A stretch of DNA of 47,232 nucleotides from assembly GCF_001044255.1 (NCBI RefSeq), contig NZ_JYNX01000021.1, forward strand, positions 11,978 through 59,209, given 5' to 3'. Below the pieces are notes generated by a model that was given only the letters and a program-made list of their open reading frames with translations, was not told the DNA's origin and made no database searches. The stretch is from Mycolicibacterium chubuense (GTDB taxonomy: Bacteria; Actinomycetota; Actinomycetes; Mycobacteriales; Mycobacteriaceae). A program made the position numbers and the translations under genes. Shown here one piece after another: positions 1-8,790 of the stretch. Positions within the stretch are counted from its first letter, which is position 1. Every line of letters begins with the position of its first letter.

Positions 1-444
1 CTCGATGGTCGCCGGATCGATCTTGGCGAAGGCGTCGTCGGTCGGGGCGAACACGGTGAACTCACCGCCGTTGAGCGTGTCGACGAGGTTGACATTCGGG
101 TTCAGCTGGCCCGACAGCGCCTGGGTCAGCGTCTTGAGCATCGGGTTCGCCGCGGCGGCCTCGGTCACCGGAGCGGTCGACATCCCGGCCACGGAACCCG
201 GACCCGACGGCACCTGCTCGGCGTACGCGGCGCAGCCCGAGCCGACGAGGTTGGCAGCGGGATCGGCCGCAGCACTGGTCGGCGAGGACGAGGTAGCGGT
301 CGCCGACTCCACGGCCGAGGAGGCTGCGCTGGTCGCCGACGAAGCCGTGCTGGACGCCTCTTCGCTGGAACACGCGGCGGCTCCGAAGATGGCCAGAGCG
401 GCGAGGCTCGCGGCGGCGGCGGACTTGCGGTGAACTGTGAGCAT
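1..444 (-). CDS. MPT83/MPT70-like fasciclin-domain lipoprotein (3' part outside window)
   Basis: The reading frame runs off the left edge of the window, so only the first 148 codons are present. The protein starts [17 protein letters not shown] and has a lipobox ending ...FGAAAC near residue 25, so it should be a membrane-anchored lipoprotein. A Ser/Ala/Thr-rich spacer follows, then the start of a fasciclin (FAS1) domain: [23 protein letters not shown], and [11 protein letters not shown] near residues 130-140. That combination is typical of the mycobacterial surface antigens MPT83 and MPT70. The start is supported by an AGGGA-type ribosome binding site shortly upstream. In M. tuberculosis mpt83 also lies near dxr, which agrees with the position here. 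MPT83 (lipoprotein) fits better than MPT70 (secreted) because of the lipobox cysteine. No function beyond an adhesion-type surface role is inferred. Confidence 0.85.
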   Translation of the reverse strand, partial: MLTVHRKSAAAASLAALAIFGAAACSSEEASSTASSATSAASSAVESATATSSSPTSAAADPAANLVGSGCAAYAEQVPSGPGSVAGMSTAPVTEAAAANPMLKTLTQALSGQLNPNVNLVDTLNGGEFTVFAPTDDAFAKIDPATIE

Positions 445-540
445 CACTTCATCCCTTCGTGGGCGGGCCTCTGTGCCCGTCCTTGGCTGACACACGTGAT
501 TCACCGCCATTCGCTTTTTGGATCGGTCCGGAGGCTTCAC

Positions 541-562
541 GTCACACTTGTGTCACAGTCAC
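541..562. promoter_or_regulatory. GTCAC repeat cluster upstream of dxr (possible MtrA-type site)
   Basis: GTCAC occurs at 541-545, 552-556 and 558-562. The first two are 11 bases apart, about one helical turn. The response regulator MtrA of mycobacteria recognises direct repeats of GTCAC(A) type, so this is a candidate site between the divergent lipoprotein and dxr. Assignment to MtrA is inference from the repeat alone. Confidence 0.3.
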
Positions 563-593
563 CTCACAGGTGCCGGCGCGGCACAATGAACCC

Positions 594-1751
594 GTGACGC
601 GACGCGTACTGATCCTCGGAAGCACAGGGTCGATCGGCACCCAGGCCCTCGAGGTGATCGCGGCCAACCCCGACGAGTTCGAGGTCGTCGGGCTGGCCGC
701 CGGCGGCGGCAACACCGATCTGCTCGCCGCGCAGCGCGCGCAGACGGGCGTGACGAACATCGCGGTCGCCGACCCGCGGGCGGCCGACGTGCTCGGCGAC
801 GTCCCGTACTCCGGACCCGACGCGGTGACGCGGTTGGTGACCGAGACCGAGGCCGACGTGGTGCTCAACGCCCTGGTGGGTGCGCTGGGCCTGCAACCCA
901 CGCTGGCGGCGCTGGCCACCGGTGCCCGGCTGGCGCTCGCCAACAAGGAGTCGCTGGTCGCCGGCGGACCGCTGGTGGTCAAGGCGGCCGCACCCGGCCA
1001 GATCGTGCCGGTCGACTCCGAGCACTCCGCGCTGGCGCAGTGCCTGCGCGGCGGCACCGCCGACGAGGTCGCCGCGCTGGTGCTCACTGCCTCGGGCGGC
1101 CCCTTCCGCGGGTGGACCGCCGAGCAGCTCGAACACGTCACGCCCGAGCAGGCGGGGACCCATCCGACCTGGTCCATGGGGCCGATGAACACGCTGAACT
1201 CGGCGTCGCTGGTCAACAAGGGCCTCGAGCTGATCGAGACGCACCTGCTGTTCGGGGTCGACTACGACCGCATCCAGGTCGTCGTGCACCCGCAGTCGAT
1301 CGTCCATTCGATGGTCACCTTCACCGACGGCTCGACGCTGGCCCAGGCCAGCCCGCCGGACATGAAGCTGCCGATCGCGCTGGCGCTGGGCTGGCCGTCA
1401 CGGGTCGCCGGGGCCGCCCTGGCCTGCGACTTCACCACCGCTTCGACCTGGGACTTCGAACCTCTCGACGACGCCGTGTTCCCCGCGGTCACGCTCGCCC
1501 GAGAAGCCGGTGTGGGCGGCGGCTGCCTCACCGCGGTCTACAACGCCGCCAACGAGGAGGCGGCCGCGGCGTTCCTGGCCGGCCGGATCGGATTCCCCGC
1601 GATCGTGCGCACGGTCGAGCACGTGCTGCGCGCTGCTGACCAGTGGGCCGCCGAACCAGCTACCGTGGATGACGTCCTCGATGCACAGGACTGGGCGCGC
1701 GACCGCGCCCGGCGTGCCGTCGAGCACGAGTTCGCAGGTACCCGGGACTAG
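594..1751 (+). CDS. dxr: 1-deoxy-D-xylulose 5-phosphate reductoisomerase
   Basis: Cytoplasmic MEP-pathway enzyme that converts 1-deoxyxylulose 5-phosphate to 2-C-methylerythritol 4-phosphate with NADPH, the committed step to isoprenoids. The GTG at 594 is chosen because it begins [15 protein letters not shown] directly before the Rossmann motif GSTGSIGTQ; an upstream in-frame start at 459 would add 45 residues unlike the family. Characteristic blocks are [23 protein letters not shown] (metal and substrate ligands), ASGGPFR, HPTWSMG and YNAANEEA. The product has 385 residues; the C-terminal tail is shorter than in the M. tuberculosis protein. rip1 starts 20 bases after the stop, so the two are probably cotranscribed, with ispG following. 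The identification is very firm. Confidence 0.97.
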   Translation: MTRRVLILGSTGSIGTQALEVIAANPDEFEVVGLAAGGGNTDLLAAQRAQTGVTNIAVADPRAADVLGDVPYSGPDAVTRLVTETEADVVLNALVGALGLQPTLAALATGARLALANKESLVAGGPLVVKAAAPGQIVPVDSEHSALAQCLRGGTADEVAALVLTASGGPFRGWTAEQLEHVTPEQAGTHPTWSMGPMNTLNSASLVNKGLELIETHLLFGVDYDRIQVVVHPQSIVHSMVTFTDGSTLAQASPPDMKLPIALALGWPSRVAGAALACDFTTASTWDFEPLDDAVFPAVTLAREAGVGGGCLTAVYNAANEEAAAAFLAGRIGFPAIVRTVEHVLRAADQWAAEPATVDDVLDAQDWARDRARRAVEHEFAGTRD

Positions 1752-1771
1752 CAGGAGTAGAGGCCCACCAG

Positions 1772-3010
1772 ATGATGTTCGCGATCGGCATCGTGCTCTT
1801 CGCACTCGCCATCCTGCTGTCGGTGGCGCTGCACGAGTGCGGCCACATGTGGGTCGCGCGCGCGACCGGGATGAAGGTGCGGCGCTATTTCGTCGGGTTC
1901 GGTCCGACCCTGTGGTCGACGCACCGGCGCAATCGGCTGGGCTCGACCGAGTACGGCGTCAAGGCCGTCCCGCTCGGCGGCTTCTGCGACATCGCGGGCA
2001 TGACCTCGGTCGAGGAACTCGACCCGGAGGACCGGCCCTACGCGATGTACCGGCAGAAGACGTGGAAGCGCGTCGCGGTGCTGGCCGCCGGACCCGGGAT
2101 GAATTTCGTCATCGGCCTGGTGCTGATCTACGCGATCGCGATCATCTGGGGCCTGCCCAACCTGCACCAGCCCACCAACGCGATGGTGGGGGAGACATCG
2201 TGTGTGAAAGACGAAGTCACGCAGGGCACCCTGGGCGAATGCGTGACGGCCAGCCCGGCCGCGGCCGCCGGCATCCGCGCCGGTGACGTCGTGGTGAAGG
2301 TCGGCGACACCCCGGTGGCGAACTTCGACGAGATGTCCTCGGCCGTGCGCAAACTCAACGGGCCGACGCCGATCACCGTGCAGCGCGACGAGAACGGGCA
2401 GACCCGTGAGTTCGTCACCACGGTCAACGTCACCCCCAGCCAGCGCTACATCGCGGGCGGCGACGGCGCCGAACCGGCGCCCGCCAACGTCGGCACCATC
2501 GGCGTGACCGCCGCCAGTTTCGGCCCGACGCAATACAACCCGCTGTCCGCGGTGCCGGCGACCTTCGCCTTCACCGGGGACCTCGCGGTCGAACTGGGCA
2601 AGTCGCTGGCCAAGATCCCCACCAAGGTCGGCGCGCTGGTGCAGTCGATCGGCGGCGGGGAGCGCGACCCGGAGACCCCGATCAGCGTGGTCGGCGCCAG
2701 CATCATCGGCGGCGACACCGTCGAAGCGGGGCTGTGGGTGGCCTTCTGGTTCTTCCTCGCCCAGCTGAACTTCGTGCTCGGCGCGGTCAACCTGGTGCCG
2801 CTGCTGCCGTTCGACGGCGGCCACATCGCGATCGCGGTGTTCGAGAAACTGCGCAACATGTTCCGGACCGCGCGCGGCAAGGTCGCCGCCGCCCCGGTGA
2901 ACTATCTCAAGCTGATGCCGGCCACCTACGTGGTGCTGGTGTTGGTGGTCGGCTACATGCTGCTGACCGTGACCGCCGACCTGGTCAATCCGATCAGGTT
3001 GTTCCAATAG
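1772..3010 (+). CDS. rip1: Site-2 intramembrane zinc protease Rip1
   Basis: Membrane metalloprotease of the S2P/RseP family. In mycobacteria Rip1 cleaves anti-sigma factors within the membrane and affects cell-envelope composition. The zinc motif H21-E22-C-G-H25 lies in the first membrane helix, the expected place. A PDZ-type domain follows ([22 protein letters not shown]), and the second catalytic motif LLPFDGGHI supplies the third metal ligand near residue 350. A final membrane helix is near the C terminus. The product has 412 residues, close to the roughly 404 of M. tuberculosis Rip1. The start is the first of two adjacent ATG codons, with GGAG about 16 bases upstream; the second ATG at 1775 is equally possible. 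It sits between dxr and ispG, as in M. tuberculosis. Confidence 0.95.
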   Translation: MMFAIGIVLFALAILLSVALHECGHMWVARATGMKVRRYFVGFGPTLWSTHRRNRLGSTEYGVKAVPLGGFCDIAGMTSVEELDPEDRPYAMYRQKTWKRVAVLAAGPGMNFVIGLVLIYAIAIIWGLPNLHQPTNAMVGETSCVKDEVTQGTLGECVTASPAAAAGIRAGDVVVKVGDTPVANFDEMSSAVRKLNGPTPITVQRDENGQTREFVTTVNVTPSQRYIAGGDGAEPAPANVGTIGVTAASFGPTQYNPLSAVPATFAFTGDLAVELGKSLAKIPTKVGALVQSIGGGERDPETPISVVGASIIGGDTVEAGLWVAFWFFLAQLNFVLGAVNLVPLLPFDGGHIAIAVFEKLRNMFRTARGKVAAAPVNYLKLMPATYVVLVLVVGYMLLTVTADLVNPIRLFQ

Positions 3011-3041
3011 GGTCCGCTCGGTTCCAGAAGGAAAAGCTCTG

Positions 3042-4208
3042 ATGACTTCCATCGGTTTAGGAATGCCGGCCGCCCCGGCGCCCGTACTGGCCCCGCGCCG
3101 CAAGACCCGTCAGTTGATGGTGCGCGACGTCGGCGTGGGCAGTGATCACCCGATCTCGGTGCAGTCCATGTGCACCACCAAGACCCACGACATCAACGCC
3201 ACGCTCCAGCAGATCGCCGAGTTGACCGCGTCGGGCTGCGACATCGTCCGGGTGGCCTGTCCGCGTCAGGAGGACGCCGACGCGCTCCCGGCCATCGCCA
3301 AGAAGTCGCAGATCCCGGTGATCGCCGACATCCACTTCCAGCCCAAGTACATCTTCGCCGCGATCGACGCGGGATGTGCGGCCGTGCGCGTGAACCCGGG
3401 CAACATCAAGGAGTTCGACGGCCGCGTCGCCGAGGTCGCCAAGGCCGCCGGCGACGCCGGCATCCCGATCCGCATCGGCGTCAACGCCGGCTCGCTGGAC
3501 AAGCGCTTCCTCGAGAAGTACGGCAAGGCCACGCCCGAGGCGCTCGTGGAGTCCGCGCTGTGGGAGGCGTCGCTGTTCGAGGAGCACGGCTTCGGCGACA
3601 TCAAGATCAGCGTCAAGCACAACGACCCCGTCGTGATGGTCGCCGCCTACGAGCAGCTCGCGGCCCAGTGCGACTACCCGCTGCACCTCGGGGTCACCGA
3701 GGCCGGGCCCGCGTTCCAGGGCACCATCAAGTCGGCGGTCGCGTTCGGCGCGCTGCTGTCCAAGGGCATCGGCGACACGATCCGCGTCTCGCTGTCGGCG
3801 CCGCCGGTCGAGGAGGTCAAGGTCGGCAACCAGATCCTGGAGTCGCTGAACCTGCGGCCCCGCGGTCTGGAGATCGTGTCGTGCCCGTCGTGCGGGCGCG
3901 CGCAGGTCGACGTCTACACCCTGGCCAACGAGGTGACCGCGGGCCTCGAGGGCATGGACGTGCCACTGCGGGTCGCGGTGATGGGCTGTGTGGTCAACGG
4001 TCCCGGTGAGGCGCGCGAAGCCGACCTCGGGGTGGCCTCCGGCAACGGCAAGGGCCAGATCTTCGTCAAGGGCGAGGTGATCAAGACCGTGCCCGAGGCC
4101 CAGATCGTCGAGACGCTGATCGAGGAGGCCATGCGGCTGGCCGAGCAGATGGACACGGCGCAAGGTTCCGGGGATGCCAGCGGTTCGCCGGTTGTGACCG
4201 TAAGCTGA
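3042..4208 (+). CDS. ispG: 4-hydroxy-3-methylbut-2-enyl diphosphate synthase (flavodoxin/ferredoxin)
   Basis: Iron-sulfur enzyme of the MEP pathway that reductively opens methylerythritol cyclodiphosphate to HMBPP. The N-terminal TIM-barrel part carries [22 protein letters not shown] and VNPGNIKEF. The C-terminal cluster domain has Cys281 and Cys284 (SCPSCGRAQ) and Cys316 ([11 protein letters not shown]), with Glu323 as the probable fourth ligand of the [4Fe-4S] cluster. The product has 388 residues, normal for actinobacterial IspG. The ATG is preceded by a clear AAGGAAAAG ribosome binding site. With dxr 1.3 kb upstream on the same strand, two steps of the isoprenoid pathway flank rip1. No abnormal features. 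Confidence 0.97.
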   Translation: MTSIGLGMPAAPAPVLAPRRKTRQLMVRDVGVGSDHPISVQSMCTTKTHDINATLQQIAELTASGCDIVRVACPRQEDADALPAIAKKSQIPVIADIHFQPKYIFAAIDAGCAAVRVNPGNIKEFDGRVAEVAKAAGDAGIPIRIGVNAGSLDKRFLEKYGKATPEALVESALWEASLFEEHGFGDIKISVKHNDPVVMVAAYEQLAAQCDYPLHLGVTEAGPAFQGTIKSAVAFGALLSKGIGDTIRVSLSAPPVEEVKVGNQILESLNLRPRGLEIVSCPSCGRAQVDVYTLANEVTAGLEGMDVPLRVAVMGCVVNGPGEAREADLGVASGNGKGQIFVKGEVIKTVPEAQIVETLIEEAMRLAEQMDTAQGSGDASGSPVVTVS

Positions 4209-4263
4209 CCCCAGACCCCGTGCACGGGGTCTGATGCCAAGGGTCGTCGCAGAAAGAGTCCAG

Positions 4264-5127
4264 ATGTCGGCTCCTCCGCTTTTTCGCCTCGTTGACGAGC
4301 GAAGGGTGTCGGTGGTGCGCGACATCCGCGACATGACCGCCGTCCGTCAGGTCCTCGACGACGACCCGGTGGCCTCCTGCATGGTCGCCTCCCGCGTTGC
4401 CGAGCACGGCATCGAGCCGTCGGCCATCGGCGGCGAACTGTGGACGCGGCGGCGTGCCAGCGAATCGCTCTGCTACGCCGGGGCCAACCTGATCCCGTTG
4501 CGTGGCGCCGCCGGTGACCTGAATGCGTTCGCCGACAAGGCGATGAGCACGTCACGGCGGTGCTCGTCGCTGGTGGGCCGCGCCGAACTCGTGCTGCCGA
4601 TGTGGCAGCGACTGGAGCCTGTGTGGGGGCCGGCCCGCGACGTGCGCGCGCACCAACCGCTGATGGCGCTCGGCACCGCACCCGCCTGTGCCGTCGACCC
4701 GGCGGTGCGGCAGGTGCGGATGGAGGAACTCGACGCCTACCTCGTCGCCGCGATCGACATGTTCATCGGCGAGGTCGGGATCGACCCCCGGATCGGTGAC
4801 GGCGGCCGGGGCTACCGCCGCCGGGTCGCCGGGCTGATCGCGGCGGGGCGGGCGTGGGCCCGGTTCGATCGCGGACAGGTGGTGTTCAAGGCCGAGATCG
4901 GTTCGCAGTCTCCGGCGGTGGGCCAGATCCAGGGAGTCTGGGTGCATCCCGACTTCCGGGGCCGGGGCATGGGCACCGCGGGCACCGCGACGGTCGCCGC
5001 GGCCGTCGTGGGCAGCGGTCGCATCGCGAGCCTGTACGTCAACAGCTTCAACACCGTCGCCCGCGCCACCTACGCGCGCATCGGGTTCACCGAGATCGCC
5101 TCGTTCGCCACGGTGCTGCTCGATTGA
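4264..5127 (+). CDS. GNAT-family acetyltransferase with N-terminal DUF4081 domain (Rv2867c-like)
   Basis: Probable N-acetyltransferase of unknown substrate. The C-terminal third has the GNAT acetyl-CoA signature VWVHPDFRGRGMGTAGTATV followed by VNSFNTVARATYARIGF, the usual motif A and motif B. The N-terminal part (VVRDIRDMTAVRQVLDDDPVASCMVASRV) matches the DUF4081 region of the mycobacterial protein encoded next to ispG. The ATG at 4264 is preferred over 4234 because AGAAAGAG lies just upstream and the product then starts MSAPPLFRLVDERRVSV, 287 residues, close to the M. tuberculosis homologue. The stop TGA overlaps the TTG of the next gene (TTGA), indicating translational coupling. Confidence 0.88.
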   Translation: MSAPPLFRLVDERRVSVVRDIRDMTAVRQVLDDDPVASCMVASRVAEHGIEPSAIGGELWTRRRASESLCYAGANLIPLRGAAGDLNAFADKAMSTSRRCSSLVGRAELVLPMWQRLEPVWGPARDVRAHQPLMALGTAPACAVDPAVRQVRMEELDAYLVAAIDMFIGEVGIDPRIGDGGRGYRRRVAGLIAAGRAWARFDRGQVVFKAEIGSQSPAVGQIQGVWVHPDFRGRGMGTAGTATVAAAVVGSGRIASLYVNSFNTVARATYARIGFTEIASFATVLLD

Positions 5128-5792
5128 CGGCCGAACAGGATGCGGCGGTGCAGCGCAAGGTCGTCGCCGACGCGATGGTGGCCGCGCTGGAACGGCGGCA
5201 CGAGGTGCTCGACGCGGTCGTGGCCTCCGAGGACTACGACGCGGCGATCGAGGCGCTCGCCGATCTGCTCGACACGTCGGCCGACGCGGCCGAAGCGGTG
5301 CTGAGGCTGTCGTTCGATCGCCTGACCCGGGTGTCACGGCGCCGGATCGCCGCGGAGTTGGACACGCTGACCAGTCAGCTCGCCACCCCCGGTGCGGCTG
5401 AGCAGACGCCTGGCTCGTCGCGGCGTCTGCGACTGCGGCCGTTCAGTCCCGACACCGACCGCGACATCTTCGCCGCCCGCACCCGCGACATGCGTTCGGC
5501 CGGTGACGGCACCGACGCCCCGCCGCGCGATCTCGGCGACGAGATCCGCGACGCCGTCACCCGGGTCGCCGCCGAGGAGGCGGCGTGGCTGGTCGCCGAG
5601 GTCGGCGCCGCCAAGGTGGGGATGGTGTTCGGGGAACTGTGCGGCGGCGAGGTCGACGTGCGCATCTGGATTCACCCGGAGCACCGCAAGCAGGGCTACG
5701 GCACCGCGGCGCTGCGCACCTCGCGCTCGGAGATGGCGGCCTATTTCCCGGCGGCGCCGCTGGTGGTGCGCGCCCCCGCTGCCGGCGCATAA
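5124..5792 (+). CDS. Helical GyrA-hairpin-like domain fused to a short GNAT domain
   Basis: Unknown function. The TTG at 5124 overlaps the preceding stop in a TTGA arrangement and gives about 222 residues. Residues about 15-75 (ALERRHEVLDAVV...) and the segment LRLSFDRLTRVSRRRIAAEL resemble the alpha-helical hairpin at the end of the GyrA/ParC breakage-reunion domain, where a stretch like LRRLTALERQKIEEE is usual. The C-terminal half has a GNAT acetyl-CoA loop, IWIHPEHRKQGYGTAAL, but ends about 25 residues later without a clear motif B, so the acetyltransferase fold looks short. Coding potential is supported by GC3 bias and tight coupling to the upstream gene. Both the GyrA resemblance and the activity are inference by eye. 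Confidence 0.65.
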   Translation: MTAEQDAAVQRKVVADAMVAALERRHEVLDAVVASEDYDAAIEALADLLDTSADAAEAVLRLSFDRLTRVSRRRIAAELDTLTSQLATPGAAEQTPGSSRRLRLRPFSPDTDRDIFAARTRDMRSAGDGTDAPPRDLGDEIRDAVTRVAAEEAAWLVAEVGAAKVGMVFGELCGGEVDVRIWIHPEHRKQGYGTAALRTSRSEMAAYFPAAPLVVRAPAAGA

Positions 5793-5846
5793 CCGCTTTC
5801 CCGCCCACCGAGATCGACGAAAAGGTCGCTTCTTCTCGCCCGTTCA

Positions 5847-5868
5847 CGCCCAAACGTCGGTTTGGGCG
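5847..5868. repeat. Perfect 9-base inverted repeat before the PBP gene
   Basis: CGCCCAAAC (5847-5855) and GTTTGGGCG (5860-5868) pair perfectly around a GTCG loop. No T-run follows on either strand, so it is not a classical intrinsic terminator. It could be a hairpin terminator without a U tract, a protein site, or an interspersed palindrome. Confidence 0.6.
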
Positions 5869-5911
5869 CAACGGTGCGGTGCGCCTCCGTCGAAACCGGA
5901 TCGTTACTTCT

Positions 5912-5917
5912 TAACAT
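5912..5917 (+). promoter_or_regulatory. -10-like hexamer TAACAT for the PBP gene
   Basis: TAACAT lies in a locally AT-rich patch (5902-5925) and ends 8 bases before the ATG at 5926, so transcription would start at or very near the start codon. No convincing -35 element is seen. Confidence 0.45.
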
Positions 5918-5925
5918 CTGTCCCA

Positions 5926-7740
5926 ATGGCAACAAGAGTCTCATCCGTATCGACCGCGGCGTCGCTCGTCGCGGTCGTCGTCCTGGTCCTGTCGCTCGGG
6001 GCCTGCACGCCCCGGCCCAACGGTCCCGAGCCCACCGCCGAAGAGTTCTTCGCCGCGCTGGCCACCGGTGACACCGGGGCCGCCGCCGCGCTGGCCGACC
6101 GTCCCGACGACGCCCGCGCCGCGCTCAACGAGGCCTGGGCCGGTCTGCAGGCCACGGGCCTGGACGCGCAGATCCTCAGCTCCAAGTACGCCGAGGACAC
6201 CGGCAGCATCGCCTACCGCTACACCTGGCACCTGCCCAAGGACCGCACCTGGACCTACGACGGGCAGCTGAACATGGTCCGCGACGAGGGCCGCTGGCAG
6301 GTCCGCTGGAGTGCGACCGGCCTGCACCCGCGGCTGGGGGAGAATCAGACGCTGGCGCTGCGCGCCGACGCCCCGCCCCGCGCCTCGGTCAACGAACGCG
6401 GCGGCACCACCGTGCTGGTGCCCGGATTCCGCTACGCGTTCGCGCTCGACGCGAAGGCCGCCGGCGAGAACCTGATGCCGACGGCGCGCACGGTCGCCGA
6501 CGCCCTGCGCCGCTTCGACAACACACTCGACCCGCAGCGGCTCGCCGAACAGGCCAGCTCGACCAAAGGCCCACTGAGCCTGATGACGCTGCGCCAAGCC
6601 GACCGCGACGCGGTGGTCGGCGCCCTGGGCGCGCTGCCCGGCGTGGTCATCACCCCGCAACCCGAGATGGTGCCCACCGACGAACACTTCGCGCCGGCGC
6701 TCGTCGACGAGGTCAGGAAGACCGTCGCCGACGAACTGGACGGATCCCCGGGCTGGCGGGTCGTGACCGTGAATCAGAACGGCGTCGACGTCGACGTCCT
6801 CAACGAGGTGCCCGGCACGCCCGCCCCGTCGGTGAGCATCAGCCTGGACCGCGCCATCCAGAACGCCGCGCAGAACGCGGTCGACGTCACCGGCAAGCAG
6901 GCCATGATCGTCGTCATCAAACCGTCCACCGGCGAGATCCTGGCCGTCGCGCAGAACGCAGCCGCCGACCGCGAGGGACCGATCGCCACGATGGGCCTCT
7001 ACCCGCCCGGGTCCACGTTCAAGATCGTGACGGCGGGCGCCGCGATCGAACGCGACATGGCCACCCCCAACACCCTGCTGGGCTGCCCCGGCCACCTCGA
7101 CATCGGGCACCGGACCGTGCCCAACTACGGCGGATTCGACCTCGGCACGGTGCCGATGTCGCGGGCCTTCGCCAGCTCCTGCAACACCACTTTCGCCGAG
7201 CTGGCCAGCCGGATGCCGCCGCGGGGCCTGACCCAGGCCGCGTCGCAGTACGGCATCGGCCCGGACTACAAGATCGCCGGCATCTCGACGGTCAGCGGCT
7301 CGGTGCCTCCGACGGTGAACCTCACCGAACGCACCGAAGACGGCTTCGGTCAGGGCAAGGTGCTCGTCAGCCCGTTCGGGATGGCGCTGGCGGCCGCGAC
7401 CGTCGCCGCAGGCCAGACCCCCGTGCCGCGCCTGATCGCAGGCCGCGACACCGAGATCACCGGCGACCGCCAGCCGATCCCGCCCAGCGTGGTCGACAAT
7501 TTGCGCCCGATGATGCGCCTGGTGGTGACCAACGGCACCGCCAAGGACCTGCAGGGGGCCGGGGACGTGCGCGGAAAGACCGGCGAGGCGGAATTCGCGG
7601 GTGGCTCGCACTCCTGGTTCACCGGGTACCGCGGAGACATGGCCTTCTCGGCCCTGATCGTCGGGGGCGGCAGTTCGGAGTACGCGGTGCGCATGCTCAA
7701 GGGCATGCTCGATTCGCTGCCGCCTGACTACCAGGCCTGA
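5926..7740 (+). CDS. Penicillin-binding lipoprotein, transpeptidase (Rv2864c-like)
   Basis: Class B type penicillin-binding protein anchored as a lipoprotein, acting on peptidoglycan outside the membrane. The signal segment ends SLGAC with the lipidated Cys27. Residues about 30-150 form an NTF2-like/MecA-N domain (EPTAEEFFAALATGDTGAA..., WQVRWSATGLHPRL). The transpeptidase domain carries all three active-site motifs: S363-T-F-K366 (PPGSTFKIV), S418-C-N420 (SSCNTTF) and K551-T-G553 (GKTGEAEF). The length of 604 residues matches the M. tuberculosis homologue (about 603). The ATG at 5926 is chosen because it starts exactly at a lipoprotein signal; the frame stays open further upstream but encodes no family sequence there. 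No truncation or motif loss is seen. Confidence 0.93.
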   Translation: MATRVSSVSTAASLVAVVVLVLSLGACTPRPNGPEPTAEEFFAALATGDTGAAAALADRPDDARAALNEAWAGLQATGLDAQILSSKYAEDTGSIAYRYTWHLPKDRTWTYDGQLNMVRDEGRWQVRWSATGLHPRLGENQTLALRADAPPRASVNERGGTTVLVPGFRYAFALDAKAAGENLMPTARTVADALRRFDNTLDPQRLAEQASSTKGPLSLMTLRQADRDAVVGALGALPGVVITPQPEMVPTDEHFAPALVDEVRKTVADELDGSPGWRVVTVNQNGVDVDVLNEVPGTPAPSVSISLDRAIQNAAQNAVDVTGKQAMIVVIKPSTGEILAVAQNAAADREGPIATMGLYPPGSTFKIVTAGAAIERDMATPNTLLGCPGHLDIGHRTVPNYGGFDLGTVPMSRAFASSCNTTFAELASRMPPRGLTQAASQYGIGPDYKIAGISTVSGSVPPTVNLTERTEDGFGQGKVLVSPFGMALAAATVAAGQTPVPRLIAGRDTEITGDRQPIPPSVVDNLRPMMRLVVTNGTAKDLQGAGDVRGKTGEAEFAGGSHSWFTGYRGDMAFSALIVGGGSSEYAVRMLKGMLDSLPPDYQA

Positions 7741-7756
7741 CGGCGGGCTCCAGCGG

Positions 7757-7762
7757 TACCGT
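7757..7762 (+). promoter_or_regulatory. -10-like hexamer TACCGT before the DUF1707 gene
   Basis: TACCGT ends 9 bases before the ATG at 7772 in the 31-base gap after the PBP gene. This fits the TANNNT-then-start pattern seen repeatedly in this window. No -35 element is recognised. Confidence 0.35.
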
Positions 7763-7771
7763 GGAACGGTC

Positions 7772-8380
7772 ATGACCGATATCAACCACGGCAGGCTGCC
7801 CGCCGAGATGCCCGAGATGCGGATCTCCGACGCGGACCGCAACGGGACCCTGCGCCGGCTGCACAACGCCGTCGCGCTCGGCCTGATCGACATCCAGGAG
7901 TTCGAGGAACGCTCGGCGATGGTGTCGCGGGCGCGGCTGCCGTCGGATCTCGACGCGCTCGTCGGCGACCTGCCCGGCCCGGGCGCGATCGTCGCGTCCG
8001 CGGCCGACCGGGTGGAACTGCGCGGTGTGATGGGTTCGCTCAAGCGGCAGGGCGCGTGGGTGGTGCCCACCCGGCTGGCCCTCTACCGGCGGATGGGATC
8101 GGTGGACCTCGACCTGACCCGCGCCCGGTTCGCCGGTCCGATCGTCATCATCGAGCTCGACATGAAGTTCGGCGGCCTGGATCTGCGGCTGCCCGACGGC
8201 GCCAGCGCCTCGATCGACGACGTCGAGGTCACCGTGGGCAGCGCCACCGACCATCGCAGAGATGCTCCGGCAGAAGGCAATCCGCACGTGGTGCTCACCG
8301 GCAAGGTGGTGTGCGGCTCGGTCGACATCCGCGGTCCGCAGAAGTCGTGGCGGGTGGGGCTGCCCCGCCGGGGCCGCTGA
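7772..8380 (+). CDS. DUF1707 (SHOCT-like) protein with LiaF-type C-terminal domain
   Basis: Protein of unknown role, 202 residues. Residues about 15-70 (EMRISDADRNGTLRRLHNAVALGLIDIQEFEERSAMV) match the DUF1707 N-terminal domain common in actinobacteria, with the usual R-S/I-S-D-A-D-R start and ending LDALVGDLPG. The second half (VMGSLKRQGAWVVP, LDLRLPDGASASIDDVEVTVG) resembles the beta-helical, cell-wall-active-antibiotic-response region of LiaF-like proteins. No signal peptide or membrane segment is seen, so it is probably cytoplasmic or peripheral. The gene converges on the thioesterase gene with a one-base gap. Confidence 0.8.
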   Translation: MTDINHGRLPAEMPEMRISDADRNGTLRRLHNAVALGLIDIQEFEERSAMVSRARLPSDLDALVGDLPGPGAIVASAADRVELRGVMGSLKRQGAWVVPTRLALYRRMGSVDLDLTRARFAGPIVIIELDMKFGGLDLRLPDGASASIDDVEVTVGSATDHRRDAPAEGNPHVVLTGKVVCGSVDIRGPQKSWRVGLPRRGR

Positions 8381-8381
8381 C

Positions 8382-8768
8382 CTACGCGCTGTCGAGCACG
8401 GCGAAGCTCAGCGTGGCCCGCGCGGCCAGCCGGTCGCGTGCGACGTCGACGACGTCGACCGCGATGATCGACAGTCGGCGGCCCGCGCGCACCACCGTCG
8501 CCTCGGCGCGGGCGGGGCCCTCGAGGACCGGGGCCAGGAAGTGGACCGTCATGTCGGCCGTCGTGACATCCCGTCCGGGCCCGACCCGGCGGTCGGCGAG
8601 CCGGCCCGCCGCGACGTCGATCAGCGTCGCCACGAGGCCGCCCTGCAGCGCGCCACGGCGGTTGGTCAGATCGGGACGGTTGTCCAACTCGATGACCATC
8701 CGGTCGTCGGACTCCTCGATGTCGCGGAAGTTCAGTTGCGCGAACAGGTGTCCCGGGGTGACCTCCAT
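8382..8768 (-). CDS. PaaI-type hotdog-fold thioesterase
   Basis: Small acyl-CoA thioesterase-like protein, 128 residues. The hotdog fold is indicated by NRRGALQGGLVATLIDVAAGRLADRRV (the usual helix with G-G-x-x-A-T-L-x-D) and by VTTADMTVHFLAPVLEGPARAEATVVRAGRRL. The substrate cannot be inferred. It is transcribed divergently from mapB across only 22 bases; a TAGCGT -10 hexamer ends 6 bases before its ATG, suggesting a leaderless message. The sequence is complete and unremarkable for the family. Confidence 0.85.
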   Translation of the reverse strand: MEVTPGHLFAQLNFRDIEESDDRMVIELDNRPDLTNRRGALQGGLVATLIDVAAGRLADRRVGPGRDVTTADMTVHFLAPVLEGPARAEATVVRAGRRLSIIAVDVVDVARDRLAARATLSFAVLDSA

Positions 8769-8774
8769 GGCCGA

Positions 8775-8784
8775 ACGCTAGCAT
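8775..8784. promoter_or_regulatory. Overlapping divergent -10 elements between thioesterase and mapB
   Basis: On the minus strand TAGCGT occupies 8780-8775 and ends 6 bases before the thioesterase ATG at 8768. On the plus strand TAGCAT occupies 8779-8784 and ends 6 bases before the mapB ATG at 8791. The two hexamers share the TA at 8779-8780. The whole intergenic gap is 22 bases, so any -35 contacts lie inside the opposite coding region. Both messages would be leaderless. Confidence 0.65.
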
Positions 8785-8790
8785 TGCGTC

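Noticed and set aside
459-593. N-terminal extension of Dxr
   Set aside because: The added 45 residues are unlike the family and cover the divergent regulatory region; the GTG at 594 starts just before the Rossmann motif.
5941-8070. A minus-strand open frame of 709 codons over the PBP and DUF1707 genes
   Set aside because: It lies wholly opposite genes with intact motifs and shows no family motif of its own.
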